Under the pieces are notes generated by a model. That model was not told the origin of the DNA and made no database searches. It saw nothing but the letters and a program-made list of their open reading frames with translations. From Callorhinus ursinus (taxonomy: Eukaryota; Chordata; Mammalia; Carnivora; Otariidae), in NCBI RefSeq assembly GCF_003265705.1, contig NW_020313005.1, positions 20,983,864-21,047,863 on the forward strand: a DNA stretch of 64,000 nt. The letters are read 5' to 3'. Below are positions 46,041 through 58,300 of the stretch, piece by piece. How positions within the stretch are numbered: the stretch's first letter is position 1; each line of letters begins with the position of its first letter. The translations under genes were made by a program, and so were the position numbers.

Positions 46041-46159
46041 TTAAAAAGAAAGAAAGAAAGAAAGGAAGGAAGGGAGGAAGGAAGAAAGGAAGGGAGGGAG
46101 GGAGGGAGGGAGGGAGGAAGGAAGGAAGGAAGGAAGGAAGGAAGGAAGGAAGGAAGAAA

Positions 46160-46203
<44 letters not shown>

Positions 46204-46219
46204 GAAAGAAAGAAAGAAA
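46041..46219. repeat. (AAAG)n/(AAGG)n/(AGGG)n purine microsatellite
   Basis: About 180 bases of pure A and G in three unit types: AAAG, then AGGG, then AAGG, then AAAG. The KERKEGR and SFLPSFL peptides are its translations. Confidence 0.97.
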
Positions 46220-46917
46220 TTGGTACTGTAGATAACTGATTTGTATGCAATAAGGGAAGTTAAAAACTGGATTGTATAATCACAGTGTTTCTTTCCATAC
46301 TCTACACTCAACCAGCCCTGGGGTCCCTTTTCTATACACCTATACACTGTGAAGAGTTTTCTGTGACCAACAGCCATTGATAAGAATGAGTAACGTATTT
46401 CAGGTTTTTTTCAGACCTGAAACTCTTGGCAAACAAATGAGGAGGGAAACAAAACCCAAAAGTCTAGATTCAGTCCAGCAATCACAAGTCAATTGCTTCT
46501 ATTTTTCTCATCCTTAAGGAAAAATAAGATGAAGGATGTACTGATGCCACTACTCAAATAGTAAAGGAAAAACACTCCAGATGTCGGCTGAATTACCCAG
46601 ATAACAGACAAAAAGAAATCTGGTGTGAAGTGGTGACTCATTCTGCCTGTTTACACAGCCTGAATTTTCTGGTTAATTGTCAGTTCTTCACTTCACTTTG
46701 TGTTATGTAAAAGATAAATTATTCTCCTGACAGGTTTATTTTTATGTTGATTGGGAAAGAGTTCATGCTGAAACAGTTGTGTTTTCTGGGGACGGAGTTG
46801 GGTGCCAGAGTTTGGTAAAGCGTGTGACACCAGCAGGAGCAATGAAAGGAGGATTAAAGATCAAAGAACAAAAGTTAAGAAATTATAGGTAGATTGGAGA
46901 GTGTATAACCAACATTC
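46220..46917. other. AT-rich stretch, no gene seen
   Basis: Nothing recognised. Confidence 0.4.
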
Positions 46918-46986
46918 AAATATCCATCCATCCATCCATCCAACCACCCACCCATCCATCCATCCACTCATTCATCCATCCATCAA
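46918..46986. repeat. (CATC)n microsatellite
   Basis: CCATCCATCCATCCATCC with CACC and CATT variants. It adjoins the L2 end, whose CATTCATT start may have seeded it. Confidence 0.93.
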
Positions 46987-47140
46987 ATATTTATACAGCC
47001 TTTACTTTAGGTCTTAGGTATAATGATAAGAGCTACAGGAACAATGGTAAACCAGACTGATACATTTCTTTCCCACCCCCCACCCATGATTTTACATTAA
47101 ACAAGGGAGATGGACGTTACACAAGTAATTACAACATCAT
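46987..47140 (-). repeat. L2 LINE 3' end remnant
   Basis: AATATTTATACAGCCTTTAC, GATAAGAGCTACAGGAACAA, TGGTAAACCAGACTGATACA, GGAGATGGACGTTACACAAG follow antisense L2. Confidence 0.75.
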
Positions 47141-48644
47141 TTTTCCTACAAAAGAGAAAGTAGTATGCTATTAAAACATGTAATGAGAAGACAATCTAGT
47201 GAGAGAGGGGGAGGGGTGATCAGAGAAAGCCTCCTCACAGGGGTAGCATTCAGGTTGAAACCAGGCATATGTGAATGGCTGAGACATACAGATCACCTTA
47301 GTTTGTCTCCCTGGTCCCTGAGTTCAGGAATCATCTCAGCTACGTTGAGTTAGAAAGGGAAGTATCAAGGATAAAGATGTCAACAGCAAACCTGGTAGTT
47401 GATTGAAATGGTGTTCCCAAAAGCACAAAAACAGACCAATCTACTTCTAATCATTCATCAGCACCAGGCCAAAATAAGAGAGCGCATTAATAACTGATGA
47501 ATGTGGCTTTCTATAAATCTCTCAGTGCATTTATGGCTATAGCTGACTGCGGTTAATTGGACTTCTGGTCTTCAGCATGTTTTGAAACAGCAAATCCATG
47601 GTGATGTTTTGGTGGTACATTGGATTGCTCTTTCCTCTCCCTGGTTTACTGGGGACTGAGCTATCTACTGAGTTCCCAGGTATCTGATGTGAAAATGGGA
47701 GAATAATTCCATCAACAGTTCAATTAATCTGAATTTTGCTCCTATAGTGCTAGTTATCTTAGCTTCAAACATAGACCTATAGACTCACCCAGGATGCTCA
47801 ATATGCAGCTGACAACAGGTTAACCATTTAGCTTTGAAGAGATGTCACAACCTTATTTATTAGCTTCCTTAACATAAAGATTGATCTACGTGACTCAGTT
47901 TACTTATTTGAAAGGTGATGAGATTGCAGAATCCCTAAAGATTCTTCCCAGCTCACAAGCTCATGGTTGCTAGAATTGTTGTCATGATGGTACTGTTCTG
48001 GGAAGCATATCTTGTCTGAGCAGATGCTCCTGATTTGGTCCAGAGGAAGAGCATGGATAGGGAGATGCCCAAGGCACAGAGAATGTAGAGTTGGAACAGA
48101 GGCAGCCAATCTTGAGCACCTAGAGAAAGCAGAGCTCAGACAGCCTCCCAGCAGCCCAAACAGCCTCCCATGAAGGGGAGGGAGTTTAGGACTACTCTAT
48201 CCAGTATGAATCAGGAAATATATTAATGGTCTCAGTGTCCCTCCATTGAAAGTGGTTTGCCTTCTAACTGGGGACTAGAAAACCTGCTTGGGAAAATTCA
48301 AAAGGACGGCCCTGTTGTCATCTTGGGGAGGAGGGCCTGACCCCAAGACTGGGCTCAATCTGTAATCAGTGGACTGTTTCTAAAGGGAAAATTAATGCAA
48401 GCAACATTGTTTGGTATGAGCCACCAAGAAGAAGCTGGGGCTGGTCTTCTATAAACCCAGCAGGACCCCCTTTGTCAGCAAGCTTGTCCTAATTGCATTA
48501 TTGAGTGCTGCATCAGGCTCTCCTGTCCTGAGCAGCAGACCAGCACTCCAGCCACAAGGGAGGAGCAGCTCCCGCATTCTCAGGATTCATGGAGCATGGT
48601 GGCCGGGAAATGGAAGCCTGCACTGCCATTGATAACAATGGTTC
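47141..48644. other. AT-rich stretch, no gene seen
   Basis: No repeat or exon recognised across about 1.5 kb. Confidence 0.4.
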
Positions 48645-48860
48645 ATATTCATCAAGTGCAAACTTAATGAATTAAATACTTAGCACTCAATGCCTCTTTA
48701 ATTCTCACAATAATCCCTGAGGTGTATGTATCCTTCATTTTCCATAGGAGGAACTAAAGGTCAGAAAGCTTAAAATGCCCAAGGTAACATAAGAAGAAGT
48801 GGGGCTGGGATTCAAGATGGGACAGTTTAATCTCAAGTCTACAGCACTGTGCTAGAACAC
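48645..48860 (-). repeat. MIR element
   Basis: TTAATTCTCACAATAATCCC, TGAGGTGTATGTATCCTTCA, GCTGGGATTCAAGATGG follow antisense MIR over most of its length. Confidence 0.82.
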
Positions 48861-48899
48861 AGTGCTCTACTGTAATCATGATCAGATCAATAAAGTCAC

Positions 48900-49130
48900 A
48901 CACTTAAAAAGAAAATTTTGCTTTATTTCATAATACAAATGGAGCACAAGTTTGTATGCAAAGCAGAAAACACAAACATATAACAAGAATAAAACAAACA
49001 TCTCCCATGCCACCAGAAATGACGTAGGTCATTAGTGCTTTCAAATTTCAAACAAATGGTGTCATGCTGTACATACTATATTTTGACCTGTCAAGCCATA
49101 ACCTGTTAGACTCATAACATTCATATTCAC
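48900..49130. repeat. Possible old L1 3' UTR remnant
   Basis: TTTGCTTTATTTCATAATAC and AAATGGTGTCATGCTGTACA then TACTATATTTTGACCTGTC resemble old L1 3' UTR text. Weak. Confidence 0.3.
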
Positions 49131-50350
49131 GTGCAATGTGATAGAGGAGTAGGCTTGCTTGCTGAAATGAATGAGGAAGCTCCGCCAAGCAATGAGCAAC
49201 GTAGAAAGACAACACCAGTAAATGAACTGCAAGTCTCAAAACAATGCATATAACATAATCCCTTGAGAAAGGTGTAGGAACAAGTGTGTGTGGGGGCGGG
49301 AGGGGGGCTGCATATCAAACCATAAACAATAGTTACCTTTTTGGTGTGAGACCGGTTGGAGGGGGCAGGCATGGTGATTTTTAGTTTTTATCCATACTCC
49401 TTTGTATTGTTTGAATATACTACAACCCCCTATTAATTTTATAATTAAAAATTGAGATTTAACACTAACCGGGCCGGAGTCGATTGACAGAGAGAAAAAG
49501 GAAAGGTATTTCGAGGAACAAGGGGCACAGTGACAAAGGAATGGAAAAAGGAATAGAGTCAAAAAGGAGGTAATTAGAGACGGGTTTCAGTGGGCTATCA
49601 TATACCCCATCATCATCTGCTCTGCTCTGTTGGAACTTATTGAATTTGTGGAATTCAAAGGATGTTCTGTGAACCCAGGAGAACCAGGATGGAGAAGCAT
49701 CTTTCACAAACCTGATCTAAGCTACTTTGCAGGGTGTCCATCTGGGGCCCTCTCCCCGGCCCATTTCACATTGGAGAGGGGAGGGAAACAACAAGAAAGC
49801 TGGTTTGAGCAGCATGGGGTCCTGGGAGGACTATGCCAAGAACTCTAGCTTCTCCATCGGCCAGCTGGCACAGAGAAGGACCAGCACCTGGGCTCCAGAT
49901 GTGTGCACACACGTATGTGTGCCACTGTTGATCCATCTGGGGCTCAAGACACAGGCTTGGCTTTTGATCACGGAAAGGAGATAGATTCATTACAAAGTAC
50001 AGGATAAGAAGTTCCAGAGCTGGAGCGTGAATAGACAAAGGTTCTCTGTTCCTTGTTCTCCTTTCATCTTATCTTCTGGGGCCCCTCTGATATTTGGTGA
50101 CAACTGAACTTGTAACGGTATCTGGATTTTACCTCCATTCAGTTTTGATAATTTGTTTAGATGCTGTTTTCCTGCATATATGGAGTCTTCTGAAACATCA
50201 GAGGTTTTTTTCAGTGAGATGGAAGGAGAAAAGAGGTAGCATTTACAATGCAATAAATGATGATTTTGCTTTGTTTCTCATTAAATTTAATGCCATTGCT
50301 GAGTTTAAACTTGTTTTGTGTGCAGACAGAGGTTTAAAATATGGATTGCT
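49131..50350. other. Mostly non-repetitive stretch, no gene seen
   Basis: Short G-rich run near 49290-49305. No exon recognised. Confidence 0.4.
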
Positions 50351-50510
50351 GGGGCGCCTGGGTGGCGTAGTTGGTTAAGCATTTGACTCTTGGTTTCGGC
50401 TCAGGTCCTGATCTCAGGGTTGCAAGATCGAGCCCCATGTGGAGGCTCTGCGCTCAGTGGGGAGTCTGCTTCTCTCCCTCGTTCTCTCCCTCTCCCTCTG
50501 CCCCTCACCA
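50351..50510 (+). mobile_element. CAN SINE (SINEC) lacking its 3' tail
   Basis: Perfect head GGGGCGCCTGGGTGGCGTAG through TCCCTCTCCCTCTGCCCCTC, then stops with no AATAAA/A-rich tail and no clear target duplication. A later deletion of the 3' end is the simplest reading. Confidence 0.9.
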
Positions 50511-50978
50511 CCTGTGGAAGGGTTGAGCACCCTTGCAAGGCTAAGATTCTGGGAATTCATCTTCATTTTTTCCTCTTAGGAAATATTAACTTGCAATGTC
50601 ATTTGTTATGCTGAGAAAAGGAAAAAGATTTCTTCACGTTTAAGAGCAGCAAATCGCTTGGTGGTAATTATTCTAGAAATTCATTCAGGCTCTATTCCAA
50701 ATGTGTCTAAACTCTATTGAAACTACCATCCTTCAGGCTGGGCTGTGCAGATATTCAGAGAAGCAAACAATTCTTTCAACCTACTCTTTCACATGGGAGC
50801 CCAAAGATATATATGTCCTCTAGGTAACTGGGTTTTTAATTTTTTTTTCTTGAGCATCTTGACATATATAGTTATCTTCCCTGAGGTCCTTCTCCATAGA
50901 ATTTGATATCAAATAGCATGGAAAAAAACAACCAGCTTTGCCTTTTGCAGTTAACTGTTTATACCCGATCATCCAATT

Positions 50979-51154
50979 TATTTATTTGACAGAGAGAGAC
51001 ACAGCGAGAGAGGGAACACAAGCAGGGGGAGAGGGAGAAGGAGAAGCAGGCTTCCCACAGAGCGGGGAGCCCAACGTGGGGCTCGATCCCAGGACCCTGG
51101 GATCATAACCTGAGCCAAAGGCAGACGCCTAACGACTGAGCCACCCATGTGCCC
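50979..51154 (-). mobile_element. CAN SINE (SINEC), minus strand, with perfect 15-bp target duplication
   Basis: TATTTATTTGACAGAGAGAG, GAGCGGGGAGCCCAACGTGG, GAGCCACCCATGTGCCCC. CCCGATCATCCAATT is identical at 50964-50978 and 51155-51169. The poly(T) and AAGATTTT part of the tail is missing although the duplication is intact. Confidence 0.94.
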
Positions 51155-51434
51155 CCCGATCATCCAATTATATAGTAGCCTCAACAACCTCATGAAATTG
51201 GGCTGGTATATTATCCCCTCTTTGACAGATGACTTGACTGAGGGGCTCTGTTAGGGGAGGGAGGTTCCATGCTGCTACGAGTGCATACCCTCTTCCTTTG
51301 GAGGATCATTCTCTTTTGCCCCGTACCATCCATGTGGATCAGAAAGCATTCCTTCTGTGGATGGCCTAATTTACCCTGGAGTTCTATGTTTTTTTCATCA
51401 GGGTGGTGTATTATTTTTTTTTAACTTTATTATA

Positions 51435-51635
51435 GGGGCACCTGGGTGGCTCAGTTGGATTAAGCATCTTTCTTAGGCTCAGGTTATGATCTTGGGGTCC
51501 TGAGATCTAACCTCGAGTCCAGCTCCCAGCTCATCAGGGAGCCTGCTTCTCCCTCTCTCTCTGCCACTCCCCCGGCTTATGCTCTCTCACTCTCTCTCTG
51601 TCAAATAATTAAATAAAAAAAAAATCTTTAAAAAA
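51435..51635 (+). mobile_element. CAN SINE (SINEC) inside the old L1
   Basis: GGGGCACCTGGGTGGCTCAG head, CT-rich middle, AATTAAATAAAAAAAAAATC tail. Imperfect duplication TAACTTTATTATA (51422) versus TAAACTTTAGTAT (51636). Confidence 0.94.
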
Positions 51636-51689
51636 TAAACTTTAGTATGATACACATAATATAAAATTTATCACTGAACCATCTTTTGT

Positions 51690-51796
51690 TTAAAAGGTTT
51701 TATTTTTAAGGACTCTCTACACCCAATGTGGGCCTTGAGCTTACAACACCAAGATCAAGAATCACATGCTCTACTGACTGAGCCAGTGGGCACCCC
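51690..51796 (-). mobile_element. Older CAN SINE variant inside the old L1
   Basis: AAGGTTTTATTTTTAAGGAC, CACCCAATGTGGGCCTTGAG, CTGACTGAGCCAGTGGGCAC. It lacks the CT-rich region, like the element at 39543. Confidence 0.85.
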
Positions 51797-53035
51797 ACCA
51801 TTTTAACCATCTTAAATGTATATTTCAGTGGCTTTAAGTAATGACCACCCCCATGCATGTCCAGAACTTTTCATCATCCTAAACTGAAACCCTGTCCCCA
51901 TTAAACACTAACTCCCCATTTCCTACTCCCCTCTGACCCTGCTGACCTCATTCTACTTTCTGTCCCTAAGAATTTTATTATTTTAGGTATCTCATAGAAG
52001 TAGAATCGTACAATATTTGTCTTTTTGGGTCTGGTTTATTTTGTCTAACATTCTATCCTTAAGGTTTATCCAGGTTCTAGTATGTGTCAGAATCTCATTT
52101 TTCTAAAGCTGAATAATATTCCATTGTTTGTATCTACCACATTGTGTTTATACATTCATGTCTTGATGGACATTTGGGTGGTTTCCACATTTTGGCTATT
52201 GTCAATAATGCTACCGTGAACCTTGGTGTACAAATAGCTGCGTGAGTCCCTGCTTTCGATTCTTTGGGCTGTATACTTAGAAATGAATTCTGAATCCTAT
52301 GATGATTCTATGTTTAATTTTAGGAGGAATCACCATACTGTTTTCCATAGTGGGCATACCGGTTTTATGTTCTCACCAGGATTTGTGGAAGTGTTCCAAT
52401 TTCTCCACATCCTGACGGACACTTGTTCTTTTCTAGTGCTGGTTTTTTTTTTTTTTTTGTTTGTTTGTTTGTTCGTTTGTTTTTTGTTTTGGATAAGAGC
52501 TGTCCTAATAGGTGTGAAATGGTGTCTCATTGTGATTTTGATTTACATTTCCCTGATGATGAGTGATGTGGACCATCTCTTCATGTGCTTATTGGTCATT
52601 TGTATATCTTTGCCCAAATGTCTATTCAAGTCCTTTACCCATTCTGTAATGGGGTTATTTGTTTTGTTTGGAGTTCTTATGTATCCTGAATATTAATTCC
52701 TTAGCAGGGATTTGCAAATATTTTTTTTCCATTCTGTGGGTTGCCTTTTCACTTTCTTAATAGTGTCCTTAGAAGCACAAAAGGCTTTAATTTTAGTGAA
52801 TTCCAACTTACCTATTTTTGTTTTAATTGCCTGGGCTTTTGGTGTCCTATCCAATAAATCGTTGCCAAATCCAATGTCATGAAGTTTCCCCCTATGTTTT
52901 CTTTTAAGAATTTTATAGTTTTAGCTCTTATGTTTAGGTCTTTGATCCATTTTGAGTTAATTTTTGTATATGGTGTAAGATAAGGATTCAACTTTATTCA
53001 TTTATTGTATGTGGATACCGATCTAATGCTGCATT

Positions 53036-53404
53036 TCAGAAAATACTATTTTAAACAACACTTCCTGCTTTCTTGGGCATTCTCCTGGCAACTTACAACA
53101 GTGGTGACTTATTTGGCACCATTCAGATTTCTAGCTTATGCTCTTTCTCACCATGACAGGTAGTGGAAGAGGTTGGAGCTAAGGTCCTAAAGGCTTGCTG
53201 TCTGTATGAACCCTTATGTAGACAACGTCCAACTCTGGAACTTCTTAATAATCACACTGTACCCCTTTGGAGGACAAGAATTCAAGTCGTCTCTGCATTT
53301 CTTCAAGTCTCTTGCAAACACAGTAAATACAATTACAATTAGTTGCAATTGGTTTAATTGACGATGAGCTTTTTAAATAGCATGCATTGCACTGTATTGC
53401 AATG
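53036..53404. other. AT-rich stretch, no gene seen
   Basis: Nothing recognised. Confidence 0.4.
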
Positions 53405-53495
53405 GTTGATTTAGGTCTCTCTTCCCACGACAGTGCAAACTTGTTATTTTTCTAGCGTCTAGCACAGTGCTTGGCATAGACATTTATTAAACAAA
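53405..53495 (+). repeat. L2 LINE 3' end fragment
   Basis: CGTCTAGCACAGTGCTTGGC and ATAGACATTTATTAAACAAA follow the sense L2 terminus. Confidence 0.7.
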
Positions 53496-54834
53496 ACTGC
53501 ACCAATGGCACCATGTCTTCCTTTCTTCGAAGCCATATTAAAGTGCATAGGCAAAAGATGAGCAGTAAAATCCTGTTTCAATTACAGCACCATCTTAACT
53601 GCACTGCTAACTTTATATAGTGAAGGATAATGACGACGTTGCTCTGAGTGACGTTTATTAGATTTTCATAGACTTTCCAAGTTAAGCATTTGTGACTTCA
53701 TTAGAAGGGGAAAGGAGCCAACTATGACAAATCCTAACTCCCATCTATTCCTCAAAAAAAAAAAGCAATCTTTTAGCATAAAAGTCTTAAATTAGGCAGC
53801 CAAATAATGACTTTTCAAAAAAAATTCTCTAACAAAATAACCATATTCATAGAAGTGATGTTACATGAATGTAACATTGTTTATCGTGGTTCTGAATATG
53901 TGAATAAAAGATGCTGTATGTTTTCATCTAAAACAAATGTATGATTTTCACATTGCTCACGTTTTCTCTAAATGGGAAGTATATGAACATTTCTGTCTTT
54001 TAATTGCTGTGTCAGAGTCAGGGCCACTGAAACTAATCTATTTTAGACATCACCTAAGGCCAGACTTACATGACTAGGGTATTTTAACTTTATTTTAAAG
54101 AATTTCCAAGGCTCTATTTGGTCAGCTCTGTTCCATATAATTATTTTCTTCTCCTTAGGAAATACCGCATTTCACATCAGGTTAACAGAGATAAATAAAA
54201 AGCCTGAGCAGGTGACTGGTTGGTAGATATCCTGCTTTCTGACAGCCTTGTGGGACCTGATTCTACATCAGGCTTTGACTCTCCAGACCCCTTGCCTAGG
54301 TTAAATGGGACTCCATTGAATCCATGAATATTCACATATTCAGTAGAAAGTAAATCTAATGCATCAACAGAGGATGAGACACGTTATCCCACAGAGCTAG
54401 TTCCTTTCGGCTCATCTCCCTCCTCATTACTCTCCATGGCTGAGTTATATTTAATTGAAGGATAATTTGAAGGATAGAAAATAAGGTGTGATTTAGTGTT
54501 ACCCCAGCCGGTAACAACATTTGCTTTTCCACCTAGACCAAAGAGCCTGTCCTGGTGGCTTGCCTTCACGGTGTCAGGGACTAGGGCGCATGGCCTTTTT
54601 TTCCAGCTTTCCCGGTCTTGACCACACCCCCCAATTTAAGGAGGCAGCTCTATTAGAAACATTATGGTCTTTGCATCCTCTATAGCCATCCAGCGGAGCA
54701 TTCCCGCAGGTAGTTGGAAAGAGACCACAGACACTGAGGGAGGCTCACTCAGGACCTTTTCTTCACCCAGGCTCTCCGGCAAAGTAGTAAGTGAAGTGTG
54801 AGTTTCTGCCTAAAACTTTGCTATTTCTCTTTTC

Positions 54835-54840
<6 letters not shown>
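53496..54840. other. AT-rich stretch, no gene seen
   Basis: No exon or repeat recognised. Confidence 0.4.

Positions 54841-54877
<37 letters not shown>
54841..54877. repeat. (GT)n microsatellite
   Basis: About 18 GT units. Confidence 0.96.
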
Positions 54878-54878
<1 letters not shown>

Positions 54879-57224
54879 CATTCTGGGGGATTAAACAGTA
54901 AATTGATGGGGACTTTCAGGATACAGGCGGGTTTTCTCTTTCTCTTTTCACATTTTTCTGTATATTCCATTCAATTACTTAATAACAATTTCAAAAATAC
55001 TTCTTAACATTCTTAAAATAGTCTGAAATCAAGAGTGTTTCACTCTTTTCCCTGCTTTATAAAAGCAAAATCATACACGTTTTAGAGACTCGCAGATTAC
55101 TTGTCAGAAACTCTGAATTTTCCTCACATATTGGAGCAGTTCCAAAGAAATGAAGCTGTAGTTAAACATAGAAATTCCTTTTTTTTCCTCTTTCACTCCT
55201 AGCAAGCCTATTGCTTTCCTTTTTTTTGCCCAGCCCCTTAATGAATTTTTATAGAGAGGAAATTGCTACAGGTTTGAGTCTTGCAAGCCAAAGTAGCCAA
55301 ATTTTTTTTTTTGTATTTTTTTGGGTGCTTTTCCCTGTTTTGTGACTCCTACTCCTCCAATATTCTACCTGTTTTGGGGGGCTGTAGCTGAGACAGGGAG
55401 AGGCTCAAAGTCACGGGGGTATTTCTTCTCTCCCCCGCAGAGCCGGACTTCAGTGGCGCTGTAGCTGAACAGCAGGGGGTGTGGACATCCCCCTCCATTC
55501 GGTGATATTTTTTTCTCCTGTAATGCCACTTTGTGGCTTCTCCGCTGCTTTAACAAGCCCCTGTTATCCCACCTTTTAAAGTAGCATTATACGTGGATGA
55601 ACTGTTCAAAAAATTCTGGGGTATTGAGATCAAGGCATTCACTTGTAGCTTTTCCTTACTACTTTTTGGGTAAGATTTTTTTTAAACCATTTCCCCCCTT
55701 ATTTCATACCATTGCTGGGCAACAGAAAAGAGAGATATCTGCTAAACAACAGGAAAAACAGATTCTAAAATGATAACTCTGACAGTTCCATTTGATTTGT
55801 AAAATGACTGACATTTTGACTCTTCCATCGGTTGTGGCTCTGGATTGCGTCGTCTCCTCTTTATCTAAAAAGAAAACCCTTTGTTTCTGCAGGCAGGGGC
55901 TATGCGTGGAGGGTTTGCTGGGTGGCCCCTGTTGCTGATGAGATTTTTACTTACCTGTTGTTGTTCCTGAATGGAGGGAAGGGACAGCTAATGAGTTAAT
56001 GTCTGCAAAGTGCTTTGAAGATGAAAAGCCCTTTTCATGTGTTCAGTATTGTAGTTATTAATATTAATATTTGAAGAAGCATGCTGCTTCTAATTGTAAA
56101 TCAACAACTTCCATCCTTGCCAACTCAGTAGTGAAAAAACAAACATTCAAAAGCAGCCTCACAGCCTCTTCCGTCCTGGTTCCGCTGCTGAGGAGGAGGG
56201 AGGCAGAGAGTCTGATTACAGAAGGGCACCTTTGCTTCCAGGCTCCTTAAACCGATGTGCTAGTGGGTAGAGGGGCCACGAGGTCCAAGAGTAGAGCCTG
56301 GAAGAAGGTAGGTTAAAGGTGTCATCCTTCAACACCTGGTAATCTGTGGCCCTGGAGCGCTGGTTGAGAGCATGGACCTGGGCCAATTGCCTGCCTCAGA
56401 TTACAATGACGTTCAAAGGCGAGTGGGGTCAGAACTGGAACCAGCCGCTGGATTTGGCATCGAGAAAGTGGATGTGCATTTGGGTCCCATTAGAGACTGG
56501 CTTAGTAACTGAGAACAGGTATTTAACCTGACTGTTCCTAAAATGTGAACAATGATTTGCGCCCCACCTATTCCATAAAGATGAGTAAACAGCATAAAGA
56601 ATAAAAGTGCCAATCCTGTTGAGGGACGGTCTGAAGTAATATTGTAACAAATTGGTTGTGTGGGGGCAGATCCCTTGGGGAAGGTGAGGCAGAAGGCAGA
56701 CACATGGTGGGGAAACAAATGATTAGCCCTGACATTCTTCTCTTTGATTACACCCAGAGCCTCAGTGTACCACTGAATTTCTCATCGATAATTCCCATTC
56801 TGCCGTACCTCCTGATTTTATTCATTGATGAACAGATCTGTTTTCCACAGAAACTCTCCTTTTCTACTTACCCATTGAAAATTCCCATTTCTGCATCAAG
56901 CAGCAGAAGGAAGGGTTACATCTCAGAAGCTGGGACACCCTCCACACTCCCAGCTTTCTTTCTTTCTATATGGAAATTAAAAAGTATTTAGTATTTGAGC
57001 AAACTAAATGTGGTAGGCAGCAATTTAGTGGCATGGGAGGCAAATTTTGTGAGTATTCAATCCTGGGGAAACTCAGATATGAAAACAACTCATTTTATGT
57101 CTCTTCATCTCCTTTGTCCCTGCTCTACTGAAAATGTAGCTTTAGGGAACTCCACCTTTTAATCTTGGTGATTCTCCGGGTATCACACCTAGTTTCCTCC
57201 ACTTTACCTCTGGAGGATAATAAT
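54878..57224. other. Non-repetitive stretch, no gene seen
   Basis: About 2.3 kb. GCTGTAGCTGA occurs twice (about 55381 and 55456) in a GC-richer island, and CTTCTCTCCCCCGCAG at 55426-55441 looks like a splice acceptor, but no partner donor or coding frame supports an exon. Confidence 0.4.
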
Positions 57225-57425
57225 TCCTAATATTTATCGAGCACTTAGCATGCTCCGGGGCCCTTGCTGAGTGCTTTGCACAGACTACTTCATTTAAGCC
57301 ACATCGAAGTCTTTGAGGTGGGCACTCTTGTTATTCCCATTTAACAGATGAAGACACGGAGGCTTGGTAATATGACCAGTTTAGAGGTGGGACCTGATTA
57401 GAACCCAGGGGCTGTGAGTCCATGC
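57225..57425 (-). repeat. MIR element
   Basis: CTAATATTTATCGAGCACTT, GTGCTTTGCACAGACTACTT, GTGGGCACTCTTGTTATTCC, AACAGATGAAGACACGGAGG, TGATTAGAACCCAGGGGCTG follow antisense MIR end to end. Confidence 0.93.
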
Positions 57426-58139
57426 CTTGGGGCTGGCATTGGATCTCAAAGGAACCTTCGTAGCTTTCAGATACTTACACGAGTTTAGTCTGGATTCTTC
57501 TGCTTTGACTCATGATTTACTCTTATTTGGGAGGGTACTGTGGAATAGTCCTCTTTTCCAAAGGGGGATCTGTGAATCAACCATCGTCAGAGAGATACTC
57601 ACTGTGTAGAAAAGTTACAAGATCCGGTTGACTAGATCAGCATAGCTCTCCTCCAGTGTCTCTTGTGACCAATATTGACTGAATTTCTGAGCTGTCTCCA
57701 GCCTTGTGTTGGGTGATGTGACAGATACAGAAAGAATAATAATGGGAGTTCCATTTTAAAATCAACACAATTTTATTTTAGAACACAAGATCTTACCTGA
57801 AAAGAGGTTGAAAATAAAAGACCATGTAAGTGCTAAGCTATGTGACACAATCTATGAGTGTTTTGGGACTTCAGATAGCAAGAAATCGTGTCTAGAGCAG
57901 GGAGTGAAATCTATTTCTGATCAATTTCGTTTCTCATAGAAGAGGATAGATTTGATATTCCAGTTGACCAAGGGCTGCCACTGTCTCAAGACCTTAGAGG
58001 AGAAGCCTGGGAGAGTACTTACTAGAAGGAGAGTCAAGAAGCAACCTCTTAGTGAAGATGTCAAGAAAATATTATCAATGGGGGAAATAAAATCTAGAAA
58101 TTTTCAAGCGATGTGGAAAAGTAGAAACCCCCAGAATTA
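57426..58139. other. Non-repetitive stretch, no gene seen
   Basis: Nothing recognised. Confidence 0.4.
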
Positions 58140-58300
58140 TAGCCTTTTTTTTTTTTTGCATTTACATTTTTTGAACTTTTCATTTTGAAATCATCTCCAA
58201 TGCATCGGAAGTTGCAAAACACAAATCAGAGAGTTTCCAAGTTTTAGGTCATTTAAAATTGTGAAAAATATAATGAAAATTATTTTCCTTGATCATCTTT
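58140..58300. repeat. Possible old L1 3' fragment
   Basis: CATTTTGAAATCATCTCCAA, GGAAGTTGCAAAACACAAAT, CAGAGAGTTTCCAAG resemble an old L1 3' UTR (TTTGAAATAATTTTAGA...AAGTTGCAAAAATAGTACAGAGAG). Weak. Confidence 0.4.

Larger units (their letters stand above)
51412..53035 (-). mobile_element. Old LINE-1, 3' UTR and ORF2 end, carrying two SINEs
   Basis: Reading leftwards gives L1 ORF2 end and an old-type 3' UTR. Plus-strand landmarks: TTTTTAACTTTATTATA at the tail, CTGAAACCCTGTCCCCATTA, AATAATATTCCATTGTTTGT, GATGGACATTTGGGTGGTTT, TCCATAGTGGGCATACCGG, TGGTGTCCTATCCAATAAAT, CTTTGATCCATTTTGAGTTA. Frames are broken. It is interrupted by SINEs at 51435-51635 and 51690-51796 and by a T/GTTT tract at 52441-52490. 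Confidence 0.93.

Noticed and set aside
45842..46377. Lys/Glu/Arg-rich and Phe/Leu/Ser-rich proteins
   Set aside because: They are translations of the AAAG/AAGG microsatellite on the two strands.
46918..46986. CRISPR-like or regulatory direct repeats
   Set aside because: Simple CATC microsatellite in mammalian DNA with no spacers.
50351..50430. tRNA gene
   Set aside because: The tRNA-like head belongs to a CAN SINE; it lacks a tRNA fold and is one of many copies in the window.
55426..55556. Possible exon after an acceptor-like CTCTCCCCCGCAG
   Set aside because: No supported donor, frame or homology; pyrimidine tracts followed by CAG are frequent by chance.
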